This document shows positions 1-12,319 of a stretch of 64,000 bases of DNA, piece by piece; position 1 is the stretch's first letter, and every line of letters starts with the position of its first letter. A program made the translations under genes and the position numbers. Source of the DNA: Coriaria nepalensis (Eukaryota > Streptophyta > Magnoliopsida > Cucurbitales > Coriariaceae); contig CP114495.1 of assembly GCA_027186245.1 (NCBI GenBank), positions 15,001-79,000 on the forward strand. The letters are read 5' to 3'. The notes beneath the pieces are model-generated. The model saw only the letters and a list, made by a program, of their open reading frames with translations. It did not search any database and had not been told where the DNA came from.

Positions 1-1690
1 TAAGGTTTGAGATTTGGGGTGTGGGGTTTGGGGGTTGGGGTTGGGGGGTTTGGGGTGGGGGGTTTGGGTTTTGGGGTTGGGGGTTTGGGGGTTTGGGGTT
101 TGGTGTTTGGGGGTTTGGGGCATCAGGGTTTCAGGTTTTTGGTTAGGGTTTTGGGGTTCATTGTATAGTGTTCAATGTTTAGGGCTAAGGATTTAGTGTT
201 TTGATTTTGATGTTTAAGGTTTGCGGTTCAGGGATTATGATTTTAGATTTAGGGTTCGTGATTCATAGTTGAGGGTTCGAGATTTAAATTTTAAGGTTCA
301 ATTTTTCAACTTTCGAGTTAAACTTTTAGGATTTTTCTATTAACGGTTCGGGTCTCGAGTTTTGGGTTTTAGTGTTTAGGGTTCAACATTCAACGTTAAG
401 AATTTTGGTTTCGAGGTTTGGTGATCAGAGTTTGGGGTTCGAAGTATGATGTTTGGGGTTAAGTTTTAGTGTTTCAGAGTTCGACTTTGGATATCACGAT
501 TCAAGTTTTAGGATTTAAGGTTCTAGGTTTAGGGTTTAGGGTATATGGTTCAAGGTTTGTAGTTCGAAATCCAGTTTGGGTTTAAGGGTTCAGGACTCGA
601 GGTTCGTAGGTAAGGAGTTTAGGATTAGGGTTATGGTTTAGAGTGTAGGGTTCGAAATTTGATGTTAGTGGTTTGGGGGTTCGGGGTTTAGGATTTGAGG
701 TTTTGGGTTTCAGATTTAGGATTTGGGATTCAGTGTTTAGAAACACATGTTTCAAGGTTCCTGGTTTTGAGTTTGGGGTTTGGTTTTCAAAATTTGTTGT
801 TAGGGTTCGAGGTTAGACGTTTAGAATTTAGGGATCAAGGTTTGGGTTCAAGGGCTCTAGGGTACAAGATTCAAGGTTTAGAATTTGATGTTTGGGGTTT
901 AGGGTTTGGAGTTCAGAGTTTGTAGCTAGGGTTGAGGGTTTTTATGTTGGGGTTCGAGGGATGGGTTTAGGGGCATGGTCTTTGTTGTTTACGGTTTGAA
1001 ACTTAGAGTTTATGGTTTAAATTTCTAAGTTCGGTATTTGAGGTTTGAGGTTCGAGGTTCGAGGTTTGGGGTTCAAGTGTTAAAATTTTGGGTCTTAGAT
1101 TTTAGGGTTCAAAATTAAGGATTTAAGGTTTTAAATTTAGGGTTTAGGGTATTACGCTCAGGGTAAGAGGTTCATACTTTATTGTTTGAGATTTTGGGCT
1201 CGAGGTTCGTAGGTAAAGTGTTAAGGGTTTTGAGTTTGCAGTTCTGAGTTTAGGGTTTCGAATTCACTATTAAGGGTTAAGGGATTAGGGCTCATGATTT
1301 TGGGGTTTGCGGGTTTTGGTTCGTGATTCAGAATTCGGGGTTTAGAGTTTATGTTTCGGTGTTTTAGAATTGGTGTTCGAGGTTAATAGTTTAGGGTTCA
1401 AGATTTGAGGTACTTAGTTATGGGTAAGTTTGGCATTTTGGGTTCTAGGTATCAATGGTTTGGGGTTAGGGGCTTGGCCTTTAGGATTTGTGTTCGGGGT
1501 TCGAGGTTTTAGATTTGGGATTTGAGGTTCCGAGCTCAGGGTTTAGGGTAGAAGGTTTGAGTTTTGGGGTTTAAAGTTCGTAGTTTGGATTCCTAATTCA
1601 AGGTTCATGGTTCATAATTCGATGTTCAAGGTTTGTGGGTAAGGTGTTCACCTTTTATGGGTCATTGTTCATAATTAGAGGTTCGGGGAT
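1..1690 (+). repeat. Degenerate telomere-like G-rich repeat tract
   Basis: The tract is made of short variants of GGTTTAGGG, GGTTTGGGG and GGTTCGAGG. Exact plant telomere units (TTTAGGG) occur only sporadically, for example near 530-540 and 1140-1150. The G-rich strand is the + strand. A true left chromosome end would read CCCTAAA on this strand, so this is an interstitial degenerate tract and not the terminal array. The short open frames here are low-complexity Gly/Leu/Trp translations with no coding signal. Confidence 0.75.
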
Positions 1691-2990
1691 TCGTGGTACT
1701 CCATTTTACCAAAAAAACGAAATTACCTCTTCCAAAACCCTCTTCGTCTACTTCTTCATCAATTCTCTTCCAACATTAACAAACTTAGTTAAAGCTCACA
1801 GGAAACTTTTAAACCCTTGGGTAAATTAGCAAGCTTTGGAAAGAGAAAGTTGATTTCAAGATCAAGAGAGGTAAGATCTTCTCGTTCTTTACTAAAATAT
1901 TTACCTAATTTATAGATCCATATCATAAAATTCATAGAGCTATTTTGAGAATTTTAGACCTAACTTAGTGTTAGATTTGTATAGAAATTGTATAATCTCT
2001 TGAGTCCTTATAATTTGAAATCTGAAATCTGGAAATTTACCTATACGACGTCTGATAGTTCACATAAATTTTGGAAATATTCTGTTTTTCATAAAATTAT
2101 TTAAACAAATTATATTAAGAAAATAGACTCTTATAACTTTCCTAAACTCCAAGAAGGCCTAAGTCCGAGTTGTATAGGTCTAGAAATAAATTCTTGAAAT
2201 TGATCTAGTGAGTTCTAAAAAAAGCATTACTAGAATTGTGAACAATAGATCTTCTCACAAACTTTTGAATAAGCTAATGACTATACCAAATTATGATATT
2301 TAACAGAGAAATAAGAGATAGAGCTACAAACCATAAAAGTTCCAAAATAATTTATTATTAGAATAAAGAGTTGTGTGATCTAAAAGTTAATGAGAATGTA
2401 ATATTTTTCCAAAACAAGATAGTTTCCGTAAGCAATTTTGGAAGGGTGTAACTTGAGTTATATTAAACCAAATAAAGTGTCATATCAATTATGAAAGCTT
2501 AGGATATTAGCTTACTAAAAAATTTGTTTGGAAATTTTAGAGCACTTCTACGATCAGATATAGGTAAAAGGAAAATAATAGTTGAAAATAAATGCGTACC
2601 TGAAAGGTTTTGGAGCAATTAAGATTTTAAGAGTCAAACATAAATGTTTCAATTACATATTTTAACATGAGCTTTAGGATTAGTTAATAGAGGTACTATA
2701 AAAATGTTCAGAGTTAGAGGAATTTAGAAGTGAAAGAACTACTTCTATATTGAATTAAAATTTTGAAGAGCAAGAGTCCAAACTAAGGATACCAAAACAA
2801 TGTGAGAATTTTGTAATTAAGATAGAGTAATAAATAGTACATTTTTAAAAAAGATTTTACTATGTTATGTTGAAATATATGCTCAGATAGCTTAATAGTG
2901 GGCCTACCAACTTGAAGACTTACGAAAAATCCTTTTTAGAGTAGTACGGATCCAGGTAAACCAAATAAACTCACTTACAATGTGGGAATG
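1691..2990. other. AT-rich spacer between two telomere-like blocks
   Basis: I see no gene, RNA or clear repeat unit. The stretch separates the two G-rich repeat blocks and is unlike both in composition. It could be old LTR or transposon sequence, but I could not match it to any other part of the window. Confidence 0.4.
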
Positions 2991-3240
2991 GATTTCAAAA
3001 GATTTGGTTAGGTGTTTGAGGTTAGAGGTTTAGGGTTTAGAATTTATGGATTAGAGTTTGAGATTCGGGGTTATGTGTCTAGGTTCGTGATTTGGGATTT
3101 AAAATTTGTGATTTATGATTTAGAGTTCGGAGTTTGGACTTCGGGATACGACATTCGAGATTCGGAGTTCGATGTTTGTGATTAAGTATTAAGGGTTCTG
3201 GGTTTTCAGAGTTTGTAATTCATGGTTTTGGGTTTGGGGG
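2991..3240 (+). repeat. Second telomere-like degenerate block
   Basis: The same GGTTTAGGGTTTAG and GATTCGGGGTT style of degenerate repeat as at 1-1690 resumes here after a 1.3 kb AT-rich interruption. The interruption may be an insertion into one original tract. Confidence 0.65.
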
Positions 3241-3420
3241 TTCTAGTTTTGTGGCTTGGCTTGGCTAGTCTAGACTTGACTTAGCTCAACTTGGCTAGGT
3301 TAGGCTTAACTTGATTAGGGTTATCTTGACTTAACTTGGCTTGGCCTCACTAGGCCTAGCTTAACCTGCCTCGACTTGAGTTGACTTAATCTAGCTTGGT
3401 TTTGCCCGATTAGGGTGTAC
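3241..3420 (+). repeat. Degenerate TTGACTTGGCT short tandem repeat
   Basis: About 180 bases are built from approximate 10-15 base units of the type ACTTGGCTTGGCTAG and TTGACTTAACTTGGC. It directly follows the telomere-like block and then changes abruptly to ordinary intergenic sequence. No coding potential is visible. Confidence 0.6.
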
Positions 3421-3907
3421 CTAAGACATTTCCATCAACCCATTTGTTCTTTTATATTCCCGGGTTTTGCAAATTAATGGAGATGATTCAAGGAACAAAA
3501 ATTCCATGAGCAGAGATGAGCAGTGCAACTTCAAGAAGCTTCAGACAATGTAGTTGAAGTTTTTCTCTGATCACTTGTATGTGAATCCATCAATCTACAT
3601 ACTTACAAACACGTGATTCTTTTGTTTATATATGATCCATTCACATATTCTTTCTAGATTTGTTAATCATATTCATGTTATAAATAGGCCCAAAAAAAAA
3701 TCATAATCATGTTACAAATTCGATCTGATCAATCAAACCAAGCTAGAAACTCTTATTAATGATACCAGCACATGAACATTCAGGGTTTTCTTTTTCTTTT
3801 TTTAGTGAGCAAAAGAGGCATATGTTGGGACGCTCATTCGTTTCATCTTTTCCTTTTTTTTTTTTTTTTTTTTTTTTGGCCAATGTTTCATCTTTTCCCC
3901 ATGACTA
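3421..3907. other. Intergenic, 3' side of the STR14-like gene, with T24 run
   Basis: No gene is seen. A homopolymer of 24 T lies at 3854-3877, just downstream of the STR14-like stop codon when read on the minus strand, where it appears as poly-A within or beyond the probable 3' UTR. Confidence 0.5.
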
Positions 3908-5320
3908 CTACTCTTCTGAGACAGTTGGTAGGTCTTCCTTGAACCATGTGTAGAGGCCTCCTTCTAAATGAAAGACATTGGTGTAACCATTGAGGACCAG
4001 CAAGTAGGCAGCTATCAAAGATCTGTAAGACACAGCAGAAGTCGTCATTGATAGCATTGTTCGTCTTACAGGTGAAGAAGGGGAATGACATCATTTTAAT
4101 CTGATTAAGAAAATATATAGAAAGTAGTAGAGAAAAGGTGTATGGCTGGGGATCCAGTACCTTGATTGTTGACCTTCTGGGAGATTTTGGGATGGTTTCA
4201 TGGTACCACCAGATGAACATGCCACTATTATCTTGGCATTTTTATCTAGTTTTGATCCCACACCTGTTGCCAATTGCCATACATACATTCCAATGCTATG
4301 AAACTCAAACGGGAAGCTTAGCGACAAGGATATATTGTGTACAGATATAATATATCTGTAATATGTATCTTACTTTGGATGAAGTCAGGGTTCTCTTCTG
4401 TACCAGAGAAGATGCCAAAAAATGCAAATGCAGCTCTCCTAGCAATGTCCCATGCTGTCCACTCCTTTATTAGCCTATATATTTGGACGTTAATGGCACC
4501 AGGAGGATGGGCCTAGGAACAATTTAGGAAAACAGTAAAGTACCATCAATTGTCAAGCTAGATGAAGCAGGTCCGCGGGGGGGGGGGGGGGGGGGGGGGG
4601 TTCTCATATCTGCCGCCGTCTTGCAAGATAATTTATATTGAGACAGACAGATAGAAAGTGAGAGCAAATTAACAACCTCTTTGAATTCTGCTTCAGGCCT
4701 TACATCAAGAATCACAAACTTATTTTCCTTTTGAAGGCGTAGAGCTTCCTTGGCATCCACACTCCTCACCTGCATTAATACTTAATTGGTTGGAGTCCCT
4801 TACGTATTCAAATTCAAGAAAATTAAGCATGCATCGCAGAATATGCTGTCTGAGGAGAAGATCAGAAACTTTACTCTCTTCTCTAGTAGAATTTCTCGCT
4901 TAACTTTCCAGTCTTCTTCAGCTAAATCCTCCAAAAAAAAAAAAGGGGGAAGAACGACTCAGTGTCGTGGTGATCTCTCCATATATGTGTATATACAGTT
5001 CATACGGCCATAAGGGAAGGAAATACAGCAGCATGGCTGTGGGATAAGCAATAGAAACACTAGTGATTAGTGTTCGTTAAATAAATGATACAAACACCTG
5101 GTGATTTTGCAGGTTTGATTGCTGCACTTCGGATTTTCAGGCTCCTTTGGTTTATCAGCGAATAAGAAGACAATCTTGGACGTGAATATCTGATCGAACT
5201 TACTAGCAAGCAGTGAGAAGAGGCGTCATGAGAAGCCTTTAAAGAGGACAAGTTATAGTAGAGCAAGGAAGATGATGAATTTGGGGAAGTGGAAGAAATG
5301 AGGACGGTAACCATTCTCAT
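3908..5320 (-). CDS. STR14: Rhodanese-like protein, chloroplast STR14 type
   Basis: Six minus-strand exons join in frame with GT-AG introns: 5320-5098, 4921-4875, 4769-4677, 4512-4374, 4263-4161 and 4022-3908. They give 239 residues. Residues 1 to about 70 are rich in Ser and basic residues, as in a chloroplast transit peptide. A single rhodanese domain spans about 91-235. It contains the FVILDVRPEAEFKEAHPPGA block, the probable active-site Cys183 in ACSSGGTMKP, and the C-terminal HLEGGLYTW motif. Length and motifs fit the plant sulfurtransferase-14 group; the sulfur substrate is unknown. The second exon is only 47 bases but is required, because the phases 1/2/0 on either side fit only when it is included. 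The start at 5320 has a second in-frame Met two codons later. No disabling change was seen. An MFSD5-like locus lies on the other strand at 12320, apparently a conserved pair. Confidence 0.88.
4577..4600. repeat. G24 homopolymer inside STR14-like intron 3
   Basis: Twenty-four consecutive G on the + strand (C on the coding strand) lie in the intron between exons 3 and 4. A homopolymer this long is unstable and prone to assembly error, so its exact length is uncertain. It produces a false poly-Pro open frame. Confidence 0.9.
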
Positions 5321-6048
5321 GCAGTCCAGACTCGCCCTTTTCTTTCTCTTGCAATATTCAGCCGCTCGAGATTTACTAAAAATCGATCTGTCCTACTGCT
5401 AGTTGATGTTCAACTGATGAATCAAACTTTGTACTGGTGCAAGATGCTTACTTTTGTCATAAAATGACTCACTGCACTACGCCTTAGATTTTTATCATAA
5501 TCTGAAGGAGTGGTGGATATTTAGCCACCTATGTTCCTCTTTTGATTTTTGTCATCCTCATCTCTTCCTTTCCTTCTATCGTTCAAGTTCTACTATAAAT
5601 GTTCTGCCAAAAAAAATATCTACTATAAATAAATAAATACACTTATAAATTAATATTCGAGGCAAAATGTTTGCACGAGACATTAAGTTAAACGACAGTC
5701 TGCTTCTCATATGATCTCAATGCACACCAGCAATAGTCAATGCAAATGCAAGTCCATATGAGATTATGACAAATCCTTACGAGTTAGAATTCCTCTATGT
5801 TATATACTGTGAGAGGCCCCACACCTACTCGGCGAGGCGAGATCAAGCGGTCCAAGCAGGCGGAAGCCGATGACTAATATGACTATCGTCGTCATGTGAC
5901 AAACTAAATATCATTACAATTATAAATATTAATCTCATATAATAAATGATATATGAAATGAAGTTGGTACTTATGATTAAATTTGGTTCGTCATGTGAGC
6001 AAATCACCTAATCAAATAATGATATAATTACATGTATTATATCACATC
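5321..6048. other. Intergenic, upstream of the STR14-like gene
   Basis: This is the probable promoter side of the minus-strand rhodanese gene. No further gene was found. A GC-richer patch lies at about 5815-5885 in otherwise AT-rich DNA, with no recognisable origin. Confidence 0.4.
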
Positions 6049-6056
6049 CTTAGTGG

Positions 6057-6574
6057 TAGGGGTGAGCACATATCGTGTTCAGGGCTCCGGCCCATCGAAA
6101 TTTCGAGCTTTAGGTCTTCGAAATACGACCGAAATTTTTTTTTTCCCCTTGCTCCGACCGGCACATTTTTTATCAGGGTCAATTCGGTTTGAGATGAGAT
6201 CAGTTTTTGGTACTAAAATGATATTGTCCTTCGGAGGGCCTCCCACTCTTCTCTGCTGCCTTCAATCGCCATTTTAGTTGTCAAAGCCTGAAAGGTGAGC
6301 ACTTTACTTTACTCTTTCCCTCTTCTCCTTTCTTTCTTTTTTTAGTTTTGCCCCTTCTTCAAAAGAAAGAAAAGAAGGGGATCTGGGATCACACCCTTCT
6401 TCCCTTTCTTTCTTTTCTTTTCTTTTTTTCTTTCTCTTTTAAAAATTAATTTCGAGGCCTCGCTTACTAACCCAAAAATTGTGTCTCGATGGGCTATGTC
6501 TGTCGACGTCAGGATCCCGACTGAGCATCAAACCACACTGAAATGGGCAGCAGAAATGCACCTACTCACCCCTA
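6057..6574. mobile_element. hAT-like non-autonomous element
   Basis: The ends form a terminal inverted repeat: TAGGGGTGAGCA at the left and, on the opposite strand at the right, TAGGGGTGAGTA. The flanking 8-mers are CTTAGTGG (6049-6056) and CTTAGCAG (6575-6582), an imperfect 8-base target duplication (6 of 8). This geometry fits hAT elements. The 518 bases inside contain pyrimidine-rich runs and no transposase. Confidence 0.6.
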
Positions 6575-6582
6575 CTTAGCAG

Positions 6583-8339
6583 TGGACAAAAGTCTTGTTC
6601 AGATCGGTATAAAGTGATACCGATCTTGATACCATAACTAAAACTACTAGTATCGGTATTGGAATCAAACCATAGGAAAATATGTTCTTTTTTTTAATTA
6701 AGGTCAAATTTATAAAAGAAAAATAAGAAAATAAAATTTAAAAAATGAGAAATAGAAACCATAAGGGAGATTCAGTTTTCGAGTTTGATAGATATAAAAT
6801 TTTATAAAATCGACTAAGTTTGTGTTTTTTTTTTTTTGGTCAAATGACCCTATTTTTGAAATTTTGTAGATGAAAACCATTATCTTCATTAAATGAAAAG
6901 TGAGAGAAGAGAAATCACTGTCTATACATAAAGAAAAAAAAGTTTGTCGTCTTCATCATTATCATTTATCGTCATCTTCTTCATCATCATTTCTCTCTCT
7001 CTCTCTCTCTCCCTCCTACAATCATGATATTATTATCTCTCTCCTCTATATAGCAGTGCTCCACAATAGTTCGCCCTAAATTACTGTTGATACCATAATT
7101 ATTATTTTGACATGTGACCGATGACGAGAAAAAGACTTAAAAGAAATCGAATAAATTAGCCAAATTATCTCAAATCAGTCCCCCCCCCCTCCCCCGCCTC
7201 CGACTAATTAGTCAAAGGAGGCCAACCAACCAAGGACCAATGGCCAAAGGTTTGGCAAACCGGTCAAAGTGGCCATATGGCCTAATTGGCCTTGCAACCA
7301 CTTTTCCTCCTTTTTTTTTTAGTCATTTTTTTATATTTTAAGGACTTTCCAACCAAATATGAAGACTTTTGACTAATTCTAAGGACATCTCATCAAATTC
7401 GAAGGGTTTTTCAATAAAAAAATAAGTTATATTTGACTAGTTCAATGGATTCTTCTACTTTTCATTTAAGTCTTTATTGTAAGTCATAAACTTAATGAAT
7501 TCTTAAGTGTTAGCAGTTATTATATTTTGCTCTGTAGACTTTGGCTTATATGATGTGTTTAAACGTTCATTCAATATTCAATTCTTTTTTATCATTTTCA
7601 AAGCTGTTATTTACGTTTATTGGTTTCTTTGCTTAATAAATTTTGTATCAAAGGATATAAGATCTCTTTTAGCTTTTTGTCCTACTTCAGTCGCTTTATC
7701 AGTAATAAGATTACTTATCATTTCCAAGATTTTAGCTAAATTATTATTGTCTCTTTTATGTCATTTGTAAACTTTTCTTAATCTTTCAAGTCATTTAAAT
7801 TATGCAATTTATAAGTTTTATTTAGATTAGTACCTTCAAAATATTTTTATACATCTAGTACGCCCGCACTTCACTACATTTTTTAGCATATCAACGCGCT
7901 GCTCCTAGGACCAAATCGACTCACGATTCTCCCCACTCAAAAGGTCGCCTCCTCTACTAGCTGCCTACGGGTGCTACAGGAATTGGTGTCAACAGTTACC
8001 AAGAACCAAAACCTTAGATTGATCTTCTTTGCTTCTTCCTTTTTATCTCAAGCACCCCAATTTCCACTATAATGGATTATTCGTGTTTATCCATTAGTAA
8101 TGGAGAGAGAGAATTTGATATTAAGACCCAATTTAGATAACCATTTAGTATATGTCTCAAGTTGTTAATATTTTGTAAACTACCTTAAAAATATGTGTCT
8201 TAAGTTCTTTTGATTTCTTCTTCTTCTCCTCCTTCTCCTTGAGTTCTCCTACTTCATTGAGCTCAATGGGTTCATAATCATTATCCATTAAATTCGTAAT
8301 AATAATTCATCTAATATCAAAATTACAAACCATTAGTTA
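6583..8339. other. AT-rich intergenic with microsatellites
   Basis: No convincing gene is present. A (TC)n tract lies near 6990-7012 after a TCATC-rich run, and a C-rich run near 7180-7195. An open frame at 7507-7770 is AT-biased with no recognisable motif, and I treat it as chance. The segment 7860-8000 is less AT-rich and may be a retroelement scrap. Confidence 0.4.
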
Positions 8340-9600
8340 CATTTGAAACTAAACTTTTCAAACTTTTCAAAAATCTTATTTAAAATAAAATCTCACATAT
8401 TTTAAATAAAATCATATTTTATTTGAATTTTAAATTAATTTTTCAAACCAATTTAAATTTGACTTACCTAATCTTAATATTAAATTAATATCTCATATCA
8501 ATTTAATATTATATATAACATATTTAATTTAAAATATATCTTTGAATTAATTAATTAATATTAATTATCTCATAATTATAAATTTTCCTGAGAAACCTAT
8601 TTTCTTCTAAATAAGTCTTTTTTTTTCAATATTTGTCATTCTTATCCTATATAGTGTTTTATAAACGCAACATGGGGACCATAGACCTATAATTCCAAGC
8701 TCTAATAAATTAGATTATTAATTAAATTTTTTAATCTAATAAATTTAATTTATTAATCTCAATATTATTTCATTAAAAATATGATATTGCACTTTTGTAA
8801 TTATATAACATATTACTGAGTAATCTCTAGTAGTCCATTGATATTATCATTACATACAATCTAATCCTCCAAAAATTGATTCATAATTAGAGCTTGTCAA
8901 AATTATTATTTTACCCTTCTAATTATCTATTTATCCTTAAGTATCATTAATCCACTAGTGAATGGTCAATTTATTACTTAATTATAAATTTGAGCTCAAA
9001 ACCATTCAATTCTAGAATTAACCCTTAAGAGAACCAATATACAATCTTCTATGAAGAAGGTTTGGATTCTATATCTATAAATCACATTCTCAGCCACTTA
9101 TCCCAATGAATCTTCAAAATAAAAGTCTTTATCTTGTTTTACAAACAAATTGTGATGAGTGAATTAAAAGATCCGGTTCACATAAATAAGAGTTCACGAC
9201 CACTCAGGATTCAAATTGATCTGCATATGATCATCTATTGATATGAAAAAAAAAATTTATGGCAAATGATACTTTAATAAAGAATTAATTTATATTGGGT
9301 CATGTCCTATATAATCTAATTATATAAAGTACATCCACTGAGATGTCTATCTAAATCAGTGATCCAGATTTTGATCCCTTACTTTTATAATACTAACGGA
9401 TCGTACTAGTAACCATTAATTAAAGATTTCATACTTTAATATGTTGCAGATAATTTAATTTATTATTTATAATCTTAATCTTCTCGTACCAATACAAGAT
9501 TATAGTCACATAAATGAATTTGGAATGTTCTGATATTTATACATACTATTTAAAAATAATACATTCATAATAATTGTATAAAAATGAATTTGGAATTTGG
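8340..9600. repeat. LTR-like dispersed repeat, copy 1
   Basis: This very AT-rich segment is clearly homologous, in the same orientation, to about 61970-63275. Shared blocks include the stretch with AAACCATTCA and TTCTAGAATTAACCC near 9000 and 62700. Length, composition and the position of copy 2 beside Copia coding sequence suggest a long LTR. No terminal TG/CA or target duplication could be fixed here, so the edges are approximate. Confidence 0.55.
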
Positions 9601-9643
9601 AATATTATTCAATAATATTTATACTAAATGAATTTGAAATATT

Positions 9644-11812
9644 CTATTGATATGAAGGGTTTAAGGGGGATGGTCGAAGATTAGGAGGTGCTCCTCCATT
9701 ATGGTATGAAAGGGATATACGAGGTTTAGAAAGAGATGGAGATGAGTGATAGGATGTACAAGGTTTAGGAGGTATTAGCATGTCACTAAATTTGCAGGAT
9801 TCATTTACCATGACGCCTAGCTCTCTAATCATTCTCTCTATACTTCCCAAACTGTTGTGAAGGAATTGAAACATTTTCATAAATTTTCTCGTCATCCTCT
9901 CCTCTGAACGCATAGTAGTATCATTTATAACCTCTTTCAAACCCTCGAGACTAAGACTAGTCATCATCTTATCATTTCCCTCTTATTCTTCCTTTCAGTA
10001 AACTTTCTTTGCCTTTTCAACATAAGGTTCGTGTTCTTTGACTTCTAATTCCCTCATCAACACATTTTTGACCACGTTTTTCTTATCAGTAAATGGTTTC
10101 AAAGTTCTCAAATAAGCTTGAACTTCTTCTTCAAAAATTTATAATATTCCATGGATGAGGACCTATATTACAAGAAAATCAAAGTTAATTTAATTATTTC
10201 TGATTTCATGAGATGAACTAAAAGAGATTAATTAATTTAAAACATTTACCCATTCTTTCTTTATCTGCGGTTCAACATTTCCGTAAGTAATAACGAGCGA
10301 CTCTATGGACTTCTAATTCAAAATCTTGGGGATCAAATTCTTATACACTAGTTTTCCAACTATTGATCCAAGGAGATGAATGGATTTATAAGTCGATACC
10401 CACATGGTTAATGGATTAGCACAAACCAAACTTCATTCGACAATAAGTAAACATAAATACAACAAATCATAACAGATATAAATTACATTAAAATATAAAG
10501 GTACAATGAAATTCTAACCTGTAAAGTAAGTGGAAAACCCACCAACATGTATGTTTCCTCTTCGCCAGTAACCTACGTTTTATTTCTGGCCGTCTTCTCC
10601 ACTATATCCTTTTGGAGTGAGATAATGGTCTTCTCGAAATAAGATTTACCCTAAGAGTACTCATTGAACCTTGTCAGGTTTGCTGCAATGGACAATTTAA
10701 ATGGCTTGATAGTACTCTTCCTCTCATTAGTCATGATGACCGCCTCGTAGGCAAGAATAATGTTGATAATGTCGTTGTCTTCTCTTCTCCAAGTTCTAAA
10801 CCTCCTTCCTAGCTCTACAGCTGTAACAATATTCCCATTAAGATATTTTTTGAATAAGTGATCATCTTTTCCCAACTGTTTTATTGCTTTTTTATCGTAG
10901 CACTCGTGACATTTCAACCTCATCACTAAAGCAAACTCTCTTAGACCGAACTGCATAGACTTATTGCCAACCAAAAACTACATCTTTTTTTTCTTCTCGC
11001 ACTTGGCTCGTCGAACAATGAAATTGTTCAAGAGTTGGCCAGAGTTATTGAGCTTTGGATCTACATACAGGAAGTGTTCCATACAACTAGACCTAAACAT
11101 CTTAATTGTTTTGCGGTGAGTTTTGCCTTTATGTCAACAATAACTACTTTTTGCTTGGATATCATGGAAAAACAAACTTCTTAGATAAAATCTTTGTTTA
11201 GGATGGGTGTAAGTACATGACTAGTTGCAATTTTTTTGTTCTATAATTAAACACAAATATAATATTATTATAACTAAATTTAATATTAAAAAAAGTAAAT
11301 ATAATATTTGATGGCTCGATGGATATCTAAAAGGACTTCGAGCCTTCAAGAAGTTCATTTCAATTTATATGGATTGCCCGATGGCTCGAGTCACTCTATA
11401 TAAACTTAGAGCCATCGGACAGTTCATATAAACTGCTTGATGCCATAAAAGATAGTAAAACCTCACTAATTTCTTTCAAAATTCATATAATAACTCTAAA
11501 AACACGTTTTGATGACATTTCGAACTGGACTTAATCAATTTTCAAGAAAAAAAAAACCTAATATTGAATTAATATACCCGATTGCTTGAAGATGGCTTCT
11601 CCAATCTCGGCCTCCTTACTTTTCCTTTCAAACGAATCTCCCATAATATCTTCCTTCGGCCTTTTCTTATTAGATTCCTTCGTATTCAATTCAATATGAG
11701 CCATTGCTTCTTCAATTGGTAAGTTGAGATTTTTGTCCATTGTGACAAAGCAGAAGAAGTGAAGAAGATGAACAATTGATTTTTTATCCTTTTTTTCAAT
11801 TAGGAAGAACAC
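9644..11812 (-). pseudogene. DUF1985-type transposon protein remnant
   Basis: The minus strand at 10974-10651 encodes a recognisable segment with MQFGLREFALVMRLKC, then a WRREDNDIINIILAYEAV block and LTRFNEYS. These are hallmarks of the plant DUF1985 domain found in Ulp1-protease-carrying Mutator-like transposons. Right after FNEYS a TAG stands where Trp is usual. The frame then continues with SYFEKTIISLQKDI and MLVGFPLTLQ before more stops. Flanking open frames at 11812-11558 and 9967-9644 may be the N-terminal part and the linker, but I recognise neither. No protease core or terminal inverted repeats were identified. A decayed copy, not a working gene. Confidence 0.6.
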
Positions 11813-12319
11813 GGTTAAATAAGAAAAGGGTATTGTGAGAAATATATAAACAATTATTTTCTTATTTTAACTTAACTTTAAAGAAATGAAAAAAGGATTA
11901 TTTCATTAAAAAAAAAATTGTGGAGATTAATTTATATTTTATACTTTTATAATTGATTATTTTTTCAAATTTTTGCATATTTTTTTCTCTTTATTATTAT
12001 TATTTATTTTTATATTATTAGTATTCAAAATGGACCGATTTTAAAATTAATCTTTATCCCGATAAATAAAAATATACCTTAATCCCAACTTAAAATCCGG
12101 GTACGGGTTTGAAGCTGAACTCCAGTCGGTACTGTGATTGGCAGCAGTTGGAAAAATTCCCAGTTCCCTTTCGCGCTGCCCGCGATTGTACCATTGAGTG
12201 AGGTTAAAGACTCCCCCGGCGCCTAGCTAACTTCACTCAGCTCTACTGCCAAGGCATACCAGGCCATTTTTGTAGCTTTTCCAGTTACTCTCTCTCTCTC
12301 TCGTTCTCATGGTTGGGCA
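11813..12319. other. Region upstream of the MFSD5-like locus
   Basis: AT-rich sequence to about 12060 gives way to a GC-richer 5' leader with a (TC)n run at about 12289-12302. This is probably the former promoter and 5' UTR of the transporter locus. A short upstream ATG at 12309 is out of frame with the main start. Confidence 0.4.

Noticed and set aside
14..925. Open frames rich in Gly, Leu, Trp and Phe at the window start
   Set aside because: They are direct translations of the degenerate GGTTTGGGG repeat and have no codon or motif signal.
1..3240. True chromosome end
   Set aside because: The G-rich strand points into the window, and the units are degenerate, unlike a terminal TTTAGGG array.
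4524..4775. Poly-Pro protein (PPPPPPPRG) on the minus strand
   Set aside because: The Pro run is the G24 homopolymer in an intron. The real coding part is exon 3 of the STR14-like gene only.
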